A stretch of 63,440 nt of DNA from Psychrobacter sp. FME13 (GCF_014861395.1 NZ_RRYV01000004.1:1-63440), one strand, 5' to 3'. Positions 41,941-52,100 are shown, numbered from the stretch's first letter. The notes: generated by a model not told the origin, from the letters alone. Translations and numbers: made by a program.

Positions 41941-42498
41941 ATGAGTAAGACATTACTAGCAAGTACCCTACTATGTGGTTCAGTACTAGCAATGACTGGC
42001 TGTCAAACCGTAGAAGGTCAGATGCAAACAGGTAATCCGTTAAACCAACCTACCCTAAAATCAACGATTTATACCGTTGGTAGTGATAAAAAAGAAGTCG
42101 GACAAGTATTCTTGCGCCCAGTCGATGAAGGTGTGCAAGTTTATGGCAAGCTGATGAACCTACAACCAGGGCAAACAGTGGCGCTACACATCCATGAGAC
42201 AGGTAGCTGTGCTGACATGGGTAAAGCGGCTGGTGGTCACTTTAATCCAGACAATAAGCCTCACTCTAGCCCAAACGATATGAATGGTCACGCAGGTGAC
42301 TTGCCTAACTTAACTGCCAATGATAACGGTGTCGCGACTATTAACTATGTCAATAAGAAAATCTCTGCAACAGAAGCGGGTAAGTACAGCGTAAACCGTT
42401 TAGCGTTTATCGTACATGGTGGTACAGATGATTATACCAGTCAGCCATCAGGTGATGCTGGTGACCGCGTCGCTTGCGGTATCATCGAAACGATGTAA
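41941..42498 (+). CDS. sodC: Cu-Zn superoxide dismutase (lipoprotein)
   Basis: A 185-aa periplasmic lipoprotein converting superoxide to H2O2 and O2. Signal with lipobox LAMTGC (Cys21). The copper ligands are in ALHIHETGSC and the HGG stretch near the end; the bridging and Zn ligands are in AAGGHFNPDNKPH and NGHAGDLPN. The disulfide Cys are in GSC and ACGI. GGAG upstream fixes the start at 41941. It lies downstream of its degenerate paralogue and ends in a bidirectional terminator. Confidence 0.97.
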   Translation: MSKTLLASTLLCGSVLAMTGCQTVEGQMQTGNPLNQPTLKSTIYTVGSDKKEVGQVFLRPVDEGVQVYGKLMNLQPGQTVALHIHETGSCADMGKAAGGHFNPDNKPHSSPNDMNGHAGDLPNLTANDNGVATINYVNKKISATEAGKYSVNRLAFIVHGGTDDYTSQPSGDAGDRVACGIIETM

Positions 42499-42589
42499 TA
42501 GCACACTAATGACATTTAAAGCTAAATGTTACTTGGGCCGAATGTTATTGAAGCTAAATGCGATTAAAACTAAGTATGATTGATAGCAT

Positions 42590-42623
42590 AAAAAAACCTC
42601 TTAGATAATCTAAGAGGTTTTTT
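42590..42623. terminator. bidirectional terminator between sodC and topA
   Basis: AAAAAACCTCTTAGAT-AATCTAAGAGGTTTTTT: a perfect stem with A7 and T6 flanks. Confidence 0.92.
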
Positions 42624-42661
42624 ATGGCTTAACACTATTTATGACAAAGATAAAAGAGATT

Positions 42662-45316
42662 TTACTCTTCTACCCACTCGCCTTTGCGCCAGTAAACACC
42701 CCAACGCGTGGCTTTACCGTTTTTCTCAGAGCCGATATATTGCTCTTTTTTCTTACGTGACCAGCGCAATATCGTTGCATTGCCGTCAGGATCTTCGTCT
42801 GGTCCTTCAAACAGATACTGGAACTTGTCTTCCATCTTATCCTTGATATCTCTTAGCTCAGCCAGTTTCGGTGCCCGTGTTTCACGTACTTTCGGGAACT
42901 TAGACGCTGCCAAGAACATCCCAGCAGCCCCTTCACGCAAGATGAAATAATCATCATGCTTGGTTGACTTTAGCTCTGGCAAATGAATAGGATCCATACG
43001 CGGCGGTGCGGCTTCTCCTGTTTTTAATACTTTACGTGTATTGTCACATTTTTGACAGGCAAAATAAGGACCGAAACGTCCCGTCTTGAGCTCCATTTGC
43101 CCATCACATTTATTGCAGTCGATGGTTGGTGCATCTGAACCCGGTACCTCGAATTTACCCTCTTCTAAGACATAACCATCACAATCAGGATTGTTACCAC
43201 AGATATGTAATTTGAGACCACCATCGACGATATAGCCATTCATCGCTGTACCACATTTCGGACAGCGTTTTTTCTCCATCAAATCTTTAACTTCTGCTGC
43301 TTCGTCATCACCTTCTGCATCATCAAGGTTGGCAAAAGCCTCAACTGGCATTAAGTTTTTGGTGCCTTTGCAGCGCTCTTTTGGTGGTAAGTTATAACCT
43401 GTACAACCTAAGAACACACCTGTTGAACCGGTACGCAATTGCATCGGACGACCGCACAGATCGCAATGAACGTCAGGTACATCCGTTGGATCATTGGGAC
43501 GCATGCCGTCTTTTTCTTTGGCACGCTCAAGCGTGGTTTTGAACTCACCATAGAAGTTATCAAGCACATCTTTCCAGTCTTTATCACCTTCTGCAACATG
43601 ATCGAGCTTGTCTTCTAACGCAGCGGTAAACGTGTAATCCATCAAATCTGGAAAGCTTGCCGTTAGCCTATCAGTAACGATATCACCCATTTTTTCGGCA
43701 AACAAACGTTTGTTTTCAAGCTTTACATAACCACGATCTTGAATGGTTGAGATGATAGACGCGTACGTCGATGGACGGCCGATGCCTTTTTTCTCAAGCT
43801 CTTTAACCAAACTCGCCTCGGTGAAGCGTGGTGGTGGCTTGGTAAAGTGCTGACTCGGGTCCAACTTATCAAGCGTTAATTTATCGCCTTTTTTAACATC
43901 AGGTAATAGCGTATCGTCGGTCTTGGCTGGTGGCAATACTTTGGTATAACCATCAAACACCATGGTACGACCACGGGCTTTTAGCTCAACATCATCAGCA
44001 CTTACAAATAAATTTACTGACAGATATTTTGCTGGCAGCATCTGACAGGCCACAAACTGACGCCAAATCAGCTCATACAGGCGTATTGCGTCACGCTCAA
44101 CCCCTTTGAGCTGAATTGACTTCATATTGACGTTAGAAGGTCGAACGGCCTCATGCGCTTCTTGTGCGCCTTGTTTATTACCATAGAAATTTGGCTTTTC
44201 TGGCACGTACTTTGTACCATAGTTGTCTTCGATATAACCTCGAGCGGCAGCCAGCGCATCACCCGACAAAAACGTCGAATCGGTACGCATATACGTGATG
44301 TGACCTGCTTCATATAACCGCTGTGCCAATATCATGGTTTTCTTAACCGAAAACCCCAATCGAGTACTGGCTGCTTGTTGCAATGTCGAGGTAATAAATG
44401 GCGCACTTGGACGCGACTGTGTGGGCTTCTCTTCGCGCTCTTTGACGATAAAATCATTGGCGTTTAACACTGCTAATACTTTATCAGTCTGCTCTTTATT
44501 GACGAGCTTAAGCGTTTTGCCACCTTGTTTGGTCGCTTCTAGACGTATACCGATCTTTTCAGCATCTTTTTTACTAGTCGCAACATGCGTGTCTGCATGA
44601 ATCTGCCAATACTCTTCTGGTATAAAGGCACGAATCTCATGCTCTCTTTCTACGACCAAGCGCATAGCAACCGACTGTACGCGACCTGCTGATAGACCAC
44701 GTGCAACTTTTTGCCACAGCAGAGGCGACACCATAAAACCGACCACTCGATCCAAAAATCGTCGTGCTTGCTGAGCATTCACCCGATCTATATCGAGCTT
44801 AGAAGGCTGTTTAAAGGCATTTTGAATGGCAGATTTGGTAATCTCATTGAATACCACACGCTCATATTTACTATTAGCACCACCAATCACTTCTTTTAGA
44901 TGCCAAGCAATCGCTTCCCCTTCTCTATCCATATCCGTTGCGAGATAGATTTTGTCAGCGTCTTTGGCTAAGGCTTTGAGCTCTTTGATTACCTTGGTTT
45001 TATTTGGTAGCACTTCATAGACTGCCGCCCAGTCATGTTCTGGGTCGACGCCCATGCGTCTGACCAATGCTTGCTGAGTTTTTTCTTCTTTCGTTAAAGT
45101 CTCATCTTTTTTGGTCGTTGCTGGTTTTTTTGCGCTCTTACTAGCACCAACTGGCAAATCACGCACGTGACCGATACTTGAGCGTACAACAAAGTCATCA
45201 CCAAGGTATTTATTAATCGTTTTTGCTTTGGCTGGTGATTCTACAATCACCAAAGACTTGCCCTTTGATTTGTCAGCAGTAGATGTGGGGCTTTTTTTGG
45301 TTGTGGTTTTTGCCAT
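42662..45316 (-). CDS. topA: DNA topoisomerase I
   Basis: An 884-aa type IA enzyme relaxing negative supercoils. The Toprim domain starts at [19 protein letters not shown] and includes [13 protein letters not shown]. The active-site Tyr is in [35 protein letters not shown] marks the gate region. The C-terminal part has three Cys4-type zinc ribbons (CDLCGRPM...[12 protein letters not shown]...[15 protein letters not shown]...CQKCD). The start is uncertain: Met at 45316 with GGTG nine bases upstream is chosen; a Met five codons earlier (45331) is possible. Three 18-bp tandem repeats lie in its upstream region. Confidence 0.96.
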   Translation of the reverse strand: MAKTTTKKSPTSTADKSKGKSLVIVESPAKAKTINKYLGDDFVVRSSIGHVRDLPVGASKSAKKPATTKKDETLTKEEKTQQALVRRMGVDPEHDWAAVYEVLPNKTKVIKELKALAKDADKIYLATDMDREGEAIAWHLKEVIGGANSKYERVVFNEITKSAIQNAFKQPSKLDIDRVNAQQARRFLDRVVGFMVSPLLWQKVARGLSAGRVQSVAMRLVVEREHEIRAFIPEEYWQIHADTHVATSKKDAEKIGIRLEATKQGGKTLKLVNKEQTDKVLAVLNANDFIVKEREEKPTQSRPSAPFITSTLQQAASTRLGFSVKKTMILAQRLYEAGHITYMRTDSTFLSGDALAAARGYIEDNYGTKYVPEKPNFYGNKQGAQEAHEAVRPSNVNMKSIQLKGVERDAIRLYELIWRQFVACQMLPAKYLSVNLFVSADDVELKARGRTMVFDGYTKVLPPAKTDDTLLPDVKKGDKLTLDKLDPSQHFTKPPPRFTEASLVKELEKKGIGRPSTYASIISTIQDRGYVKLENKRLFAEKMGDIVTDRLTASFPDLMDYTFTAALEDKLDHVAEGDKDWKDVLDNFYGEFKTTLERAKEKDGMRPNDPTDVPDVHCDLCGRPMQLRTGSTGVFLGCTGYNLPPKERCKGTKNLMPVEAFANLDDAEGDDEAAEVKDLMEKKRCPKCGTAMNGYIVDGGLKLHICGNNPDCDGYVLEEGKFEVPGSDAPTIDCNKCDGQMELKTGRFGPYFACQKCDNTRKVLKTGEAAPPRMDPIHLPELKSTKHDDYFILREGAAGMFLAASKFPKVRETRAPKLAELRDIKDKMEDKFQYLFEGPDEDPDGNATILRWSRKKKEQYIGSEKNGKATRWGVYWRKGEWVEE

Positions 45317-45336
45317 ATTTGACGACACCATAATAT

Positions 45337-45400
45337 AAGTAAATTAAAAAATATAAGTAAATTAAAAGGTATAAATAAATTAAAAGGTATAAATAAATTT
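45337..45400. repeat. 18-bp tandem repeat upstream of topA
   Basis: Units at 45337-45354, 45355-45372 and 45373-45390 (AAGTAAATTAAAAGGTAT-like) and a partial fourth. They are nearly pure A/T and lie 20-80 bases before the topA start, in the leader or promoter. Confidence 0.85.
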
Positions 45401-45667
45401 AGCCGCATGGCAATTTATAATAATTGGTTATAGTCGCTCAGCGAATTATTGTATTAGCGCTTACTAAGTTTTTAACCATGACACTGAGGTATACCCTCAA
45501 TAATAAATGCTCATAAAAATAGTTATAAAACAAATAATAACCATAAAATAAAGATATAGTTATAAAGACGTTACACTGCTAGCCATTAAACTGTCAACTA
45601 AAAATGACTATGAGTTTATCAAAAGCACTTGCTTATTGATTATTAATGGTGACCAAAAAATAATTTA
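45401..45667. other. intergenic region upstream of topA
   Basis: About 270 AT-rich bases without a gene. It should contain the topA promoter; no clear motif was found. Confidence 0.35.
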
Positions 45668-46270
45668 CTACCTTGTCTTATTTTTCTGCATTTCTGACGC
45701 CCACTTTTCCAAATTCTCTTTGAGCGCTAATAGATCTCTTTCAATCAACGTATGATGGTACGCAGGATTACTTAACGGACGTACATAAGCAATGTCTTCC
45801 CAATAAATAATAATGCTGTTTGCCTTAGTCCATAAACCTTTTACAAAGGGTTGAATACTCACTGGCAAATCTAGTGGCGTTTTATCCAAACTGAAATTGG
45901 TTTTTTTGACCACACTATCCGTATTACTATGATGAGCACGAATGGCACTGGGAATAGTAAGCTTAGTATCTTTTTTAATCGTATCAACAAAACTGCTATC
46001 CGGGCGCCATTGTCCATCAATCACTTGATAGCGTGTATGCGGCAACTGCATATCTTCTAGCACCAAGCAGTACTGACCCATCATGCCGCGGCCATATTCA
46101 TTATCTTTGCCCTTGATCCAGTCAGGACAGGCCACTAATTTTGGGTTAAGTTGTAGCCGACGCGCAGTCATACGCAGCTTATCCAAACGCTGATCAATAC
46201 CGTTAGGTTTGAGCGCCATCATACTCCCTAATACAAATAGTACAATGACAACACCAATGAATATGCCCAT
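45668..46270 (-). CDS. hypothetical membrane-anchored protein
   Basis: A 200-aa protein with one N-terminal membrane helix (residues 3-20, IFIGVVIVLFVLGSMMAL). A periplasmic or cytoplasmic domain follows, containing CPDWIKGKDNEYGRGMMGQYC with two Cys, then VIDGQWRPDSSF and KGLWTKANSIIIYWEDIAYV. AAAGG stands about ten bases upstream. No family recognised; probably a Moraxellaceae-restricted protein. It is transcribed alone, converging on topA's upstream region. Confidence 0.72.
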   Translation of the reverse strand: MGIFIGVVIVLFVLGSMMALKPNGIDQRLDKLRMTARRLQLNPKLVACPDWIKGKDNEYGRGMMGQYCLVLEDMQLPHTRYQVIDGQWRPDSSFVDTIKKDTKLTIPSAIRAHHSNTDSVVKKTNFSLDKTPLDLPVSIQPFVKGLWTKANSIIIYWEDIAYVRPLSNPAYHHTLIERDLLALKENLEKWASEMQKNKTR

Positions 46271-46555
46271 GATCGTCTAACCTTTTGGCTAAAGTAGTGA
46301 TACTAAAAAACATGCCGCTATTGGAATAACATCATATATAGCTGCTTATAATGAGCACAAACCTAGAAAAATCAAGCAGTATAAAATAACAATCACTGTA
46401 TAATGAAGCATCTACACTGTACCAAAACCGCTATATATATATAGATATCAAACACTTATACCAACCAAAAATAAATATGATAAACAAATACAAAAAATTG
46501 TCAGCCGCAAAAAATGCTATGATAAACCATAATTTTAAACACGCGCAGGTTTATT
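46271..46555. other. divergent intergenic region, AT-rich
   Basis: About 285 bases between two divergent genes. It contains an alternating TA run near 46432-46443 and no visible gene. Confidence 0.35.
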
Positions 46556-47089
46556 ATGAATTATCTTATTAAGCGAAACTCATCGACTGCTTACTTTTCA
46601 AATAAACTGGCTCAGAAAATCACAAGCCAACCCGGTATCACCCTATCTCTGCTGGGTATCACATTACTGGCATTATCCGGCTGTGCTACCACGCAAAGCC
46701 TCACACCACAGCAATGCCAAACCAGTAATTGGGAAGAAATCGGCCGTGCAGATGGTAGCGTTGGTCGCTCAGGTGCTTATTTTGGTCATTATGCGAATAG
46801 CTGTGCAAGCATAGGCGCAGCAACACCCAATCGTGTGCTGTGGGAACAAGGACGTCAGCAAGGACTCGAAAACTACTGTACCGAACTCACTGCCTATAAG
46901 CTTGGCCGCGAAGGCTATGACTGGCAACCTGTCTGTCCGATCGAGGGTATTGAAAAGTTAGAAGAGGCTTATTCACAAGGGCGTTACTACTATATCCGCC
47001 AGCAGAACTTGGATTATCTACGATCACCTTATCCTTTCGGACATAGCCCTTTTGGTCACAGATACCATCCACTGAGACATCATTGGTAA
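46556..47089 (+). CDS. DUF2799 family lipoprotein
   Basis: A 177-aa lipoprotein. The signal helix (about 27-42) ends in lipobox LALSGC. The mature part begins SWEEIGRADG-like (SNWEEIGRADGSVGRSG) and has SQGRYYYIRQQ; a short His/Pro/Phe-rich tail (YPFGHSPFGHRYHPLRHHW) follows. The pattern W.EIGR.DG and GR...G.E matches DUF2799. The N-terminus before the signal is long (26 residues), so a later start is possible. A 10-bp hairpin without T-run follows (47105-47132). Function unknown; the His-rich tail could bind metal. Confidence 0.8.
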   Translation: MNYLIKRNSSTAYFSNKLAQKITSQPGITLSLLGITLLALSGCATTQSLTPQQCQTSNWEEIGRADGSVGRSGAYFGHYANSCASIGAATPNRVLWEQGRQQGLENYCTELTAYKLGREGYDWQPVCPIEGIEKLEEAYSQGRYYYIRQQNLDYLRSPYPFGHSPFGHRYHPLRHHW

Positions 47090-47104
47090 AAAGAAAACCC
47101 CAAT

Positions 47105-47132
47105 GAGTACTTAATTTGAGGTTTAAGTACTC
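47105..47132. other. 10-bp hairpin downstream of the DUF2799 gene
   Basis: GAGTACTTAA pairs with TTAAGTACTC around TTTGAGGT. No T-tract immediately follows, so it is a weak terminator or an RNA-stabilising stem. Confidence 0.5.
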
Positions 47133-47235
47133 AGTGAGGCTGGAGAAGATTTTATTATTTTTATTTTATTATTATACTAGCTACCTTGATGATGGTTGGC
47201 TATCTAACACACGTCATCCCTTCTATATACACGCT

Positions 47236-47637
47236 TTACTCATTCACAAAAGCTATCTTGGTCAGTCCTGCTTCACTAGCCGATGCCAATACTTGTGCAA
47301 CGGTGTCGTATTTGCTTTCTTTGTCTGCACGTAGCTGAATAGAAGGGTTCTTACCTTCTGCACCTTGCTGCTGCAGGCGCTCATCCAACTGCTCTATTGT
47401 GAGAGGCTCACTGTCCCAAAATATGCCCGCGTCCTGATCAATACTAATCTGAATAGCTTCTGGTGGTGGATCATTCACTTGTGCACTTGTCTCTGGCAAA
47501 TTAAGCGGTACAGTCGGATTAAGTACAGTTGCAGTCACTAAAAAGATAATCATCAAAACCAGCATGACATCGATAAGCGGAATGAGGTTCATCTCATTCA
47601 TACCTTGGACGTCATCATCACCTAATTGAAATGCCAT
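47236..47637 (-). CDS. exbD: biopolymer transport protein ExbD
   Basis: A 133-aa inner-membrane partner of ExbB and TonB. One N-terminal membrane helix (about 19-40, PLIDVMLVLMIIFLVTATV) carries the conserved Asp of NLIPLIDVML. The periplasmic domain follows (IQLRADKESKYDTVAQVL). GAGAG five bases upstream of the ATG at 47637 decides the start. It is the last gene of tonB-exbB-exbD. Confidence 0.96.
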   Translation of the reverse strand: MAFQLGDDDVQGMNEMNLIPLIDVMLVLMIIFLVTATVLNPTVPLNLPETSAQVNDPPPEAIQISIDQDAGIFWDSEPLTIEQLDERLQQQGAEGKNPSIQLRADKESKYDTVAQVLASASEAGLTKIAFVNE

Positions 47638-47740
47638 AATTACTCTCAATATATACTTGCTATGTGTGCTTAGTCGTACTGCCATAAAGCTGGCTGCTAG
47701 CTATCTGGTTGAGATAACAGCCACGATTTTACTATGTATT

Positions 47741-48427
47741 CTACGGCTGTGAGGTAGACGCATTGCGATATGATCTGTCAGTTTTACTCGCTTGCGCGCT
47801 ACTTGGAGTTACTGATACGGCGACTGGCTCAGCGGCTGTCTTCTTACTCACATTATTAATAGTTGACGTATTTATGTGTGCAGCATCCGCCAGTAAGTCA
47901 TGCGCTCTGTCATTTGCGTGATACATCACACGGCGATTGATACGTATAGCAAGGTTATAAAAGACCACCGCTGGAATAGCGACAGCGATACCCAAGCCTG
48001 TCATGATAAGTGCTTCGCCAACAGGTCCTGCCACTTGTCCTAGTCCTGCTTGTCCACTTGTACCAATACTATGCAGCGCATGAAAAATACCCCAAACCGT
48101 ACCAAACAGACCGATAAATGGTGCAATCGCTGCCGTCGTACCAAGGATAGGTAGTCCACGCTCACTAGAAAAACGATAGCGACCAATATGCTTGAGTAAC
48201 GCCTGCTCGATTATGACGCGACGCGTCGGCGCATCCACTTCTCTCAATCCAGTCTGTTTGGCTTGAATTTGATGAGCCAAATCATCGGCAACCGTAGAAG
48301 CCAGCTTGCGGCTCTGTAGTACACGAATGATACCCGTCACCCAAGAGATAAGGGATAAGGCGAATAGTAAAAAGAACAAGGTTTTGGTCACCATGTCACT
48401 ATATTGCCAGTATTGCATAAAGTCCAT
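47741..48427 (-). CDS. exbB: biopolymer transport protein ExbB
   Basis: A 228-aa MotA/TolQ/ExbB-type proton channel subunit. Three membrane helices are visible (about 12-33, 105-128 and 138-160). The middle of the protein has TTAAIAPFIGLFGTVWGI and GPVGEALIMTGLGIAVAIPAV, the conserved TM2-TM3 pore. A polar C-terminal tail follows. AGGAG eight bases upstream of the start. It is 103 bases from exbD and 123 from tonB. Confidence 0.97.
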   Translation of the reverse strand: MDFMQYWQYSDMVTKTLFFLLFALSLISWVTGIIRVLQSRKLASTVADDLAHQIQAKQTGLREVDAPTRRVIIEQALLKHIGRYRFSSERGLPILGTTAAIAPFIGLFGTVWGIFHALHSIGTSGQAGLGQVAGPVGEALIMTGLGIAVAIPAVVFYNLAIRINRRVMYHANDRAHDLLADAAHINTSTINNVSKKTAAEPVAVSVTPSSAQASKTDRSYRNASTSQP

Positions 48428-48550
48428 GTCAGACTCCTTCGTCTTTTGTGTTATGACTTGATATCATTGCAGATAGCACAGTTGCTTTCATTATGACAAT
48501 GTTATTTAAAATTATTAATATTGATATCACAATTTATAAAAAACTTGGTA

Positions 48551-49501
48551 TTACTTTGGCACTTTATAAGAAACAGTAAATGTGACATTTCCTACTCTTG
48601 GAACACCATTTTCAGTAAAAGGTTTAAATCTACCAGATGTGACTTGTCGTTTAGCTGCATTATCAACTGCTCTATTCTCTGACGACCTTGCCACTCTCAC
48701 ATTACTAATAACACCTTGTTTATTGACGGTCATTTTCAGTACAACATTAAAAGTCGCACCTGGACGAGCGCTAGATGCAGCACGTTTAGGAAATTCGAAG
48801 TTTGGCTTAGATGCCCAGCTGGCACTATTAGCAGTAAATTGCACCGGTGTATTGTTAGCAGCCGCAGCCGCAGCTTCCGCTTCTTTTGCTTTTTGTGCCG
48901 CAGCTGCATCAGCAGCCGCTTTAGCATCAGCTATTTCTTGAGCCCTCTTTGCGTCTGCTGCAGCTTGTACCTGTGCTGCTTTTGCATCGGCATCGGCTTG
49001 TGCTCGCTGTTGTTCAGCTAATAATGCATCTCTTCTCGCTTGTTCGGCTTTCGCCGCCAAAAGCTTGCGCTGATCATCAGCCACTTGCGTCATATTACTT
49101 TTTTGAGGGGCAGTTTTTTGTGGCGCAGGTGGTGGTGTGAACTCAGCAGGCTTAGGCTTTTCAGCTTTTTTCGCTTTCGGCTTCTCTACTGGTTGCTTTT
49201 TCTTCACAACTTTAGGCTTGAGCGCAGCAACTGGCTTCGCTTTTGGCTTAGGCTTAACCTCTCTGACCGGTTTCGGTTTTTCTTCAATTTTCACCTCTTC
49301 AATCTCCACAGGTGGTGGTGGAGGCGGTGGCGTGACCAGCTCTATCTCAATAGGTGGTGTCACCTTTTCTGGTTCTACTTTCATCTCAGGCGCTTTGACC
49401 GCCGCTAATGCGACTGCCGTCAGCGCATGCAATCCCACAACTATAGCGATAGTCGCGAGAGTCAATTTAGGTGATGGCGCGTCTAAATTCGTTGAACTCA
49501 T
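48551..49501 (-). CDS. tonB: energy transducer TonB
   Basis: A 316-aa periplasm-spanning protein linking ExbBD to outer-membrane receptors. The membrane helix is at about 15-34. A Pro/Lys/Glu-rich stretch follows (40-115), then an Ala/Gln/Lys-rich coiled coil (about 130-215), and the TonB C domain (about 230-316: FPKRAASSARPGATFNVVLK, GVISNVRVARSSENRAVDNA, FTVSYKVPK). A Fur-box-like site lies 55 bases upstream. It begins the tonB-exbB-exbD operon and diverges from the siderophore ABC genes. Confidence 0.95.
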   Translation of the reverse strand: MSSTNLDAPSPKLTLATIAIVVGLHALTAVALAAVKAPEMKVEPEKVTPPIEIELVTPPPPPPPVEIEEVKIEEKPKPVREVKPKPKAKPVAALKPKVVKKKQPVEKPKAKKAEKPKPAEFTPPPAPQKTAPQKSNMTQVADDQRKLLAAKAEQARRDALLAEQQRAQADADAKAAQVQAAADAKRAQEIADAKAAADAAAAQKAKEAEAAAAAANNTPVQFTANSASWASKPNFEFPKRAASSARPGATFNVVLKMTVNKQGVISNVRVARSSENRAVDNAAKRQVTSGRFKPFTENGVPRVGNVTFTVSYKVPK

Positions 49502-49554
49502 AACACCCTAATATTAATTAACGGAGATAGAATGGCGTAGATAATAATGTAAAC

Positions 49555-49573
49555 GATAATTATTATCAATACT
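49555..49573. promoter_or_regulatory. Fur-box-like site upstream of tonB
   Basis: GATAATTATTATCAATACT has repeated GATAAT-type hexamers with alternating inverted arrangement, close to the Fur consensus. It lies 55 bp before the tonB start. Confidence 0.65.
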
Positions 49574-49639
49574 AAATTACAATAATTTTCCTTATTTGAA
49601 CAATTATATCAAACCAACTTCAGTTTGTTAATAAAAACC

Positions 49640-49670
49640 ATTATCATTTGTATTGATAATCAATCTCAAT
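49640..49670. promoter_or_regulatory. Fur-box-like site between tonB and the ABC genes
   Basis: ATTATCATTTG then TATTGATAATCAATCTCAAT holds two or three Fur hexamer-like units. It may serve the plus-strand substrate-binding protein (236 bp downstream), tonB, or both. Confidence 0.6.
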
Positions 49671-49905
49671 TGCCTTATCATTGCCATTCTTTGGTTACTT
49701 ATAAAGTAGTATTACCTATTTTACACAAAAAAATGTAAACACACCCATACAGTAAATGTAAAACCAAGTGATCAGCAATAATAGCTGCCAAAGCAACACC
49801 GCCGAGCATTGTCAGGTATATATCTTATATTAGATAAGCTCATTTCATTTTTTATACGGGTACTCATCTTCCTTATACCCAAACCAATAACATACCGAGT
49901 TATTT

Positions 49906-50931
49906 ATGGCTACTTCCTTATTCTCTAATCCTTCGTCTACGTTTTTTAAACGCCCATTACTGACTGCTATGATAACTGCACTGGTTACTAGTATCAGTGT
50001 GGCAGGCTGTAGCTCGCCTGAATCTAGCGATGCTGAGACAACGGATACCACCACTGAAAACCAAACTGCTGATAACACATCTGCTGACATCATTACTCTT
50101 GATACAGTAAGAGGAGATGTTGATTTAGCAGTAAATCCATCGCCTGTCGTGGTATATGACATGACGTTGATGCAAGATTTAGCAGCACTCGATGTGGCTA
50201 TTGATGGCGCGCCAACTACTACAGAATCTCTAGACAATCTTCATTCTAAAAACCAGCCAGAGCCTACAGTTGTGGGTACAGTATTTGAGCCAGATCTTGA
50301 GGCACTGAACGCCATGCAACCACAAGCCATTTTAGTTGGCTCACGCATGGCCGAAAAATACGATGAGCTGTCTAACATCGCACCAACACTAGACATGTCT
50401 ATCGATACCGCCAATATCTATGAATCAAGCAAGCAACGCTTGGCTGATTTAGGCGCATTATTTGGCAAAAGCGAACAGGCTGCTAAGCTACAACAAGACA
50501 TCGATGGTTTGATTGAAGAAACCAAGGCTGTCACTAAAGACAGTGGTAAGGGTCTAGTGGTCATGGTCAACGGCAATAAAATGTCGACATATGGTGCTGA
50601 ATCACGCTACGGCTTTATTCATAATGTCGTAGACATACCAATCGCTGATGATCAAATAAAAGATGGTCGTCATGGTCAACCAATCTCTTTTGAATACCTA
50701 CAAAAAGTAAATCCAGACTGGTTGTTTGTGGTAGACCGTAGTGCCGCTATCGGTGCAGACAGTGTTGGTGCAAAAGCAGTATTAGACAATCCATTAGTAG
50801 CACAAACCACCGCATGGAAAAAAGACCAAGTGGTTTATCTCAGCCCAGATTCTTACCTTGCGTTTGGTGGCTATTATCAGTGGATACAAGATTTGACAAC
50901 CATCAGAGATGCCTTTACTAACGCTAAGTAA
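49906..50931 (+). CDS. ferric siderophore ABC substrate-binding lipoprotein (FatB/CeuE class)
   Basis: A 341-aa periplasmic lipoprotein: signal plus lipobox SVAGC, then a Ser/Thr/Asp-rich linker and a class III helical-backbone binding domain. Conserved segments are NPSPVVVYDMTLMQDLAALD, QPEPTVVGTVFEPDLEALNAMQPQAILVG, ISFEYLQKVNPDWLFVVDR and LSPDSYLAFGGYYQW. It belongs to the FatB/PiuA/CeuE/VctP group, which binds catecholate or mixed siderophores. It begins a four-gene set with two FecCD-type permeases and an ATPase. Confidence 0.93.
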   Translation: MATSLFSNPSSTFFKRPLLTAMITALVTSISVAGCSSPESSDAETTDTTTENQTADNTSADIITLDTVRGDVDLAVNPSPVVVYDMTLMQDLAALDVAIDGAPTTTESLDNLHSKNQPEPTVVGTVFEPDLEALNAMQPQAILVGSRMAEKYDELSNIAPTLDMSIDTANIYESSKQRLADLGALFGKSEQAAKLQQDIDGLIEETKAVTKDSGKGLVVMVNGNKMSTYGAESRYGFIHNVVDIPIADDQIKDGRHGQPISFEYLQKVNPDWLFVVDRSAAIGADSVGAKAVLDNPLVAQTTAWKKDQVVYLSPDSYLAFGGYYQWIQDLTTIRDAFTNAK

Positions 50932-50984
50932 ACGCCACTTTTGTTTTAGACCGTTTTTCATGACCGTCTTTACAACTTATTTGT

Positions 50985-52100
50985 ATGCCAGTAGCCGTTA
51001 TGTCTTTATTTTCACATCGTGCACAGCCCAGCGTTAAATCCAGTACTTCTTTGCCAGCCGCATCAGCGAGTTGGAAAAGCGGTACTGGCAACAGTCTCAA
51101 CTCTAAAAATCGCCGTGCCGCCATGCCACCATGGTTAATCAACACGGGCAGCCTCATTATTATGGGGCTTTTGGTGTTATTGAGTTTATCTATTGGCGTG
51201 GCAGATTTTTCATGGTCTGGTGTGTTACACAGCCTTATCAATCACAGTGCCAACTCTGATAGCTCGCTTTTTTTAGTTAGCCGACTGCCCCGTACTATTG
51301 CAATTATCTTGACTGGCGTCTCGATGGCAGTGGCAGGAATGATTATCCAAGTGGTGCTAAAAAACCGCTTTGTTGAGCCATCAATGGTCGGCGCCACTCA
51401 AAGCGCGGCGCTCGGACTGCTAGTGGTCAGTCTACTATTCCCAGCCAGTGCGCTTATTATTAAAATGGGCGTGGCCACGATCACAGCGGTCTTTGGCATG
51501 ATGCTGTTTATGCTACTCATTCACCGGATCCCGCCGACTGACTTTTTGATGATTCCTCTGATCGGCATCGTCTTTGGTGGCATTATCGAGGCGGCAACGA
51601 CCTTTATCGCTTATCAGACTGAATCGTTACAGATGCTGAGCGTTTGGCAGTTTGGAGATTTTTCTGGTGTACTAGCGGGTCGGTATGAGCTGCTTTGGCT
51701 GACAGGAGGTCTCTGCGTGTTGGCTTATATCATTGCTGATAAGCTGACCATCGTGGGCTTGGGTGACAATATCGCGCTGAACCTAGGCATTAGTAAACGA
51801 CAAGTTACGTGGCTTGGCGTTGGTATGGTTGCAATGATGAGTGCTGTTGTTGTGGTCACCGTTGGCATGATTCCTTTTATCGGTTTGGTCGTTCCCAATA
51901 TCGTCAGCCGACTGATGGGAGATAAGTTACGCCGTAGCTTGCCAGCAGTGGCGCTACTCGGTGCCTCGGCTGTCCTACTCTGCGATATCATTGGTCGCTC
52001 TATCCGCTATCCATTTGAAGTACCGGTCGCTACAGTATTTGGGGTGGTTGGTACGGTACTGTTTTTATGGCTGCTGTTACGCGCTCCCGCTGATCGATAA
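50985..52100 (+). CDS. siderophore ABC transporter permease (FecCD family, first)
   Basis: A 371-aa permease with about nine helices. Visible are LPRTIAIILTGVSMAVAGMII, the FecCD-family start. Then PSMVGATQSAALGLLVVSLL, GDFSGVLAGRYELLWL and the coupling region LNLGISKRQV. GMIPFIGLVVPNIVSRLMG is the conserved loop near the C-terminus. A polar N-terminal extension of about 55 residues precedes the first helix; a second Met at 51000 is an alternative start. It works with the permease at 52149 and the ATPase at 53289. Confidence 0.92.
   Translation: MPVAVMSLFSHRAQPSVKSSTSLPAASASWKSGTGNSLNSKNRRAAMPPWLINTGSLIIMGLLVLLSLSIGVADFSWSGVLHSLINHSANSDSSLFLVSRLPRTIAIILTGVSMAVAGMIIQVVLKNRFVEPSMVGATQSAALGLLVVSLLFPASALIIKMGVATITAVFGMMLFMLLIHRIPPTDFLMIPLIGIVFGGIIEAATTFIAYQTESLQMLSVWQFGDFSGVLAGRYELLWLTGGLCVLAYIIADKLTIVGLGDNIALNLGISKRQVTWLGVGMVAMMSAVVVVTVGMIPFIGLVVPNIVSRLMGDKLRRSLPAVALLGASAVLLCDIIGRSIRYPFEVPVATVFGVVGTVLFLWLLLRAPADR

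Noticed and set aside
48582..49511. Several plus-strand frames over tonB
   Set aside because: They are the complement of the Ala/Lys/Pro-rich TonB repeat region and lack ribosome-binding sites.
50924..51241. Minus-strand frame of 105 residues
   Set aside because: Antisense to the siderophore permease start; no recognisable features.
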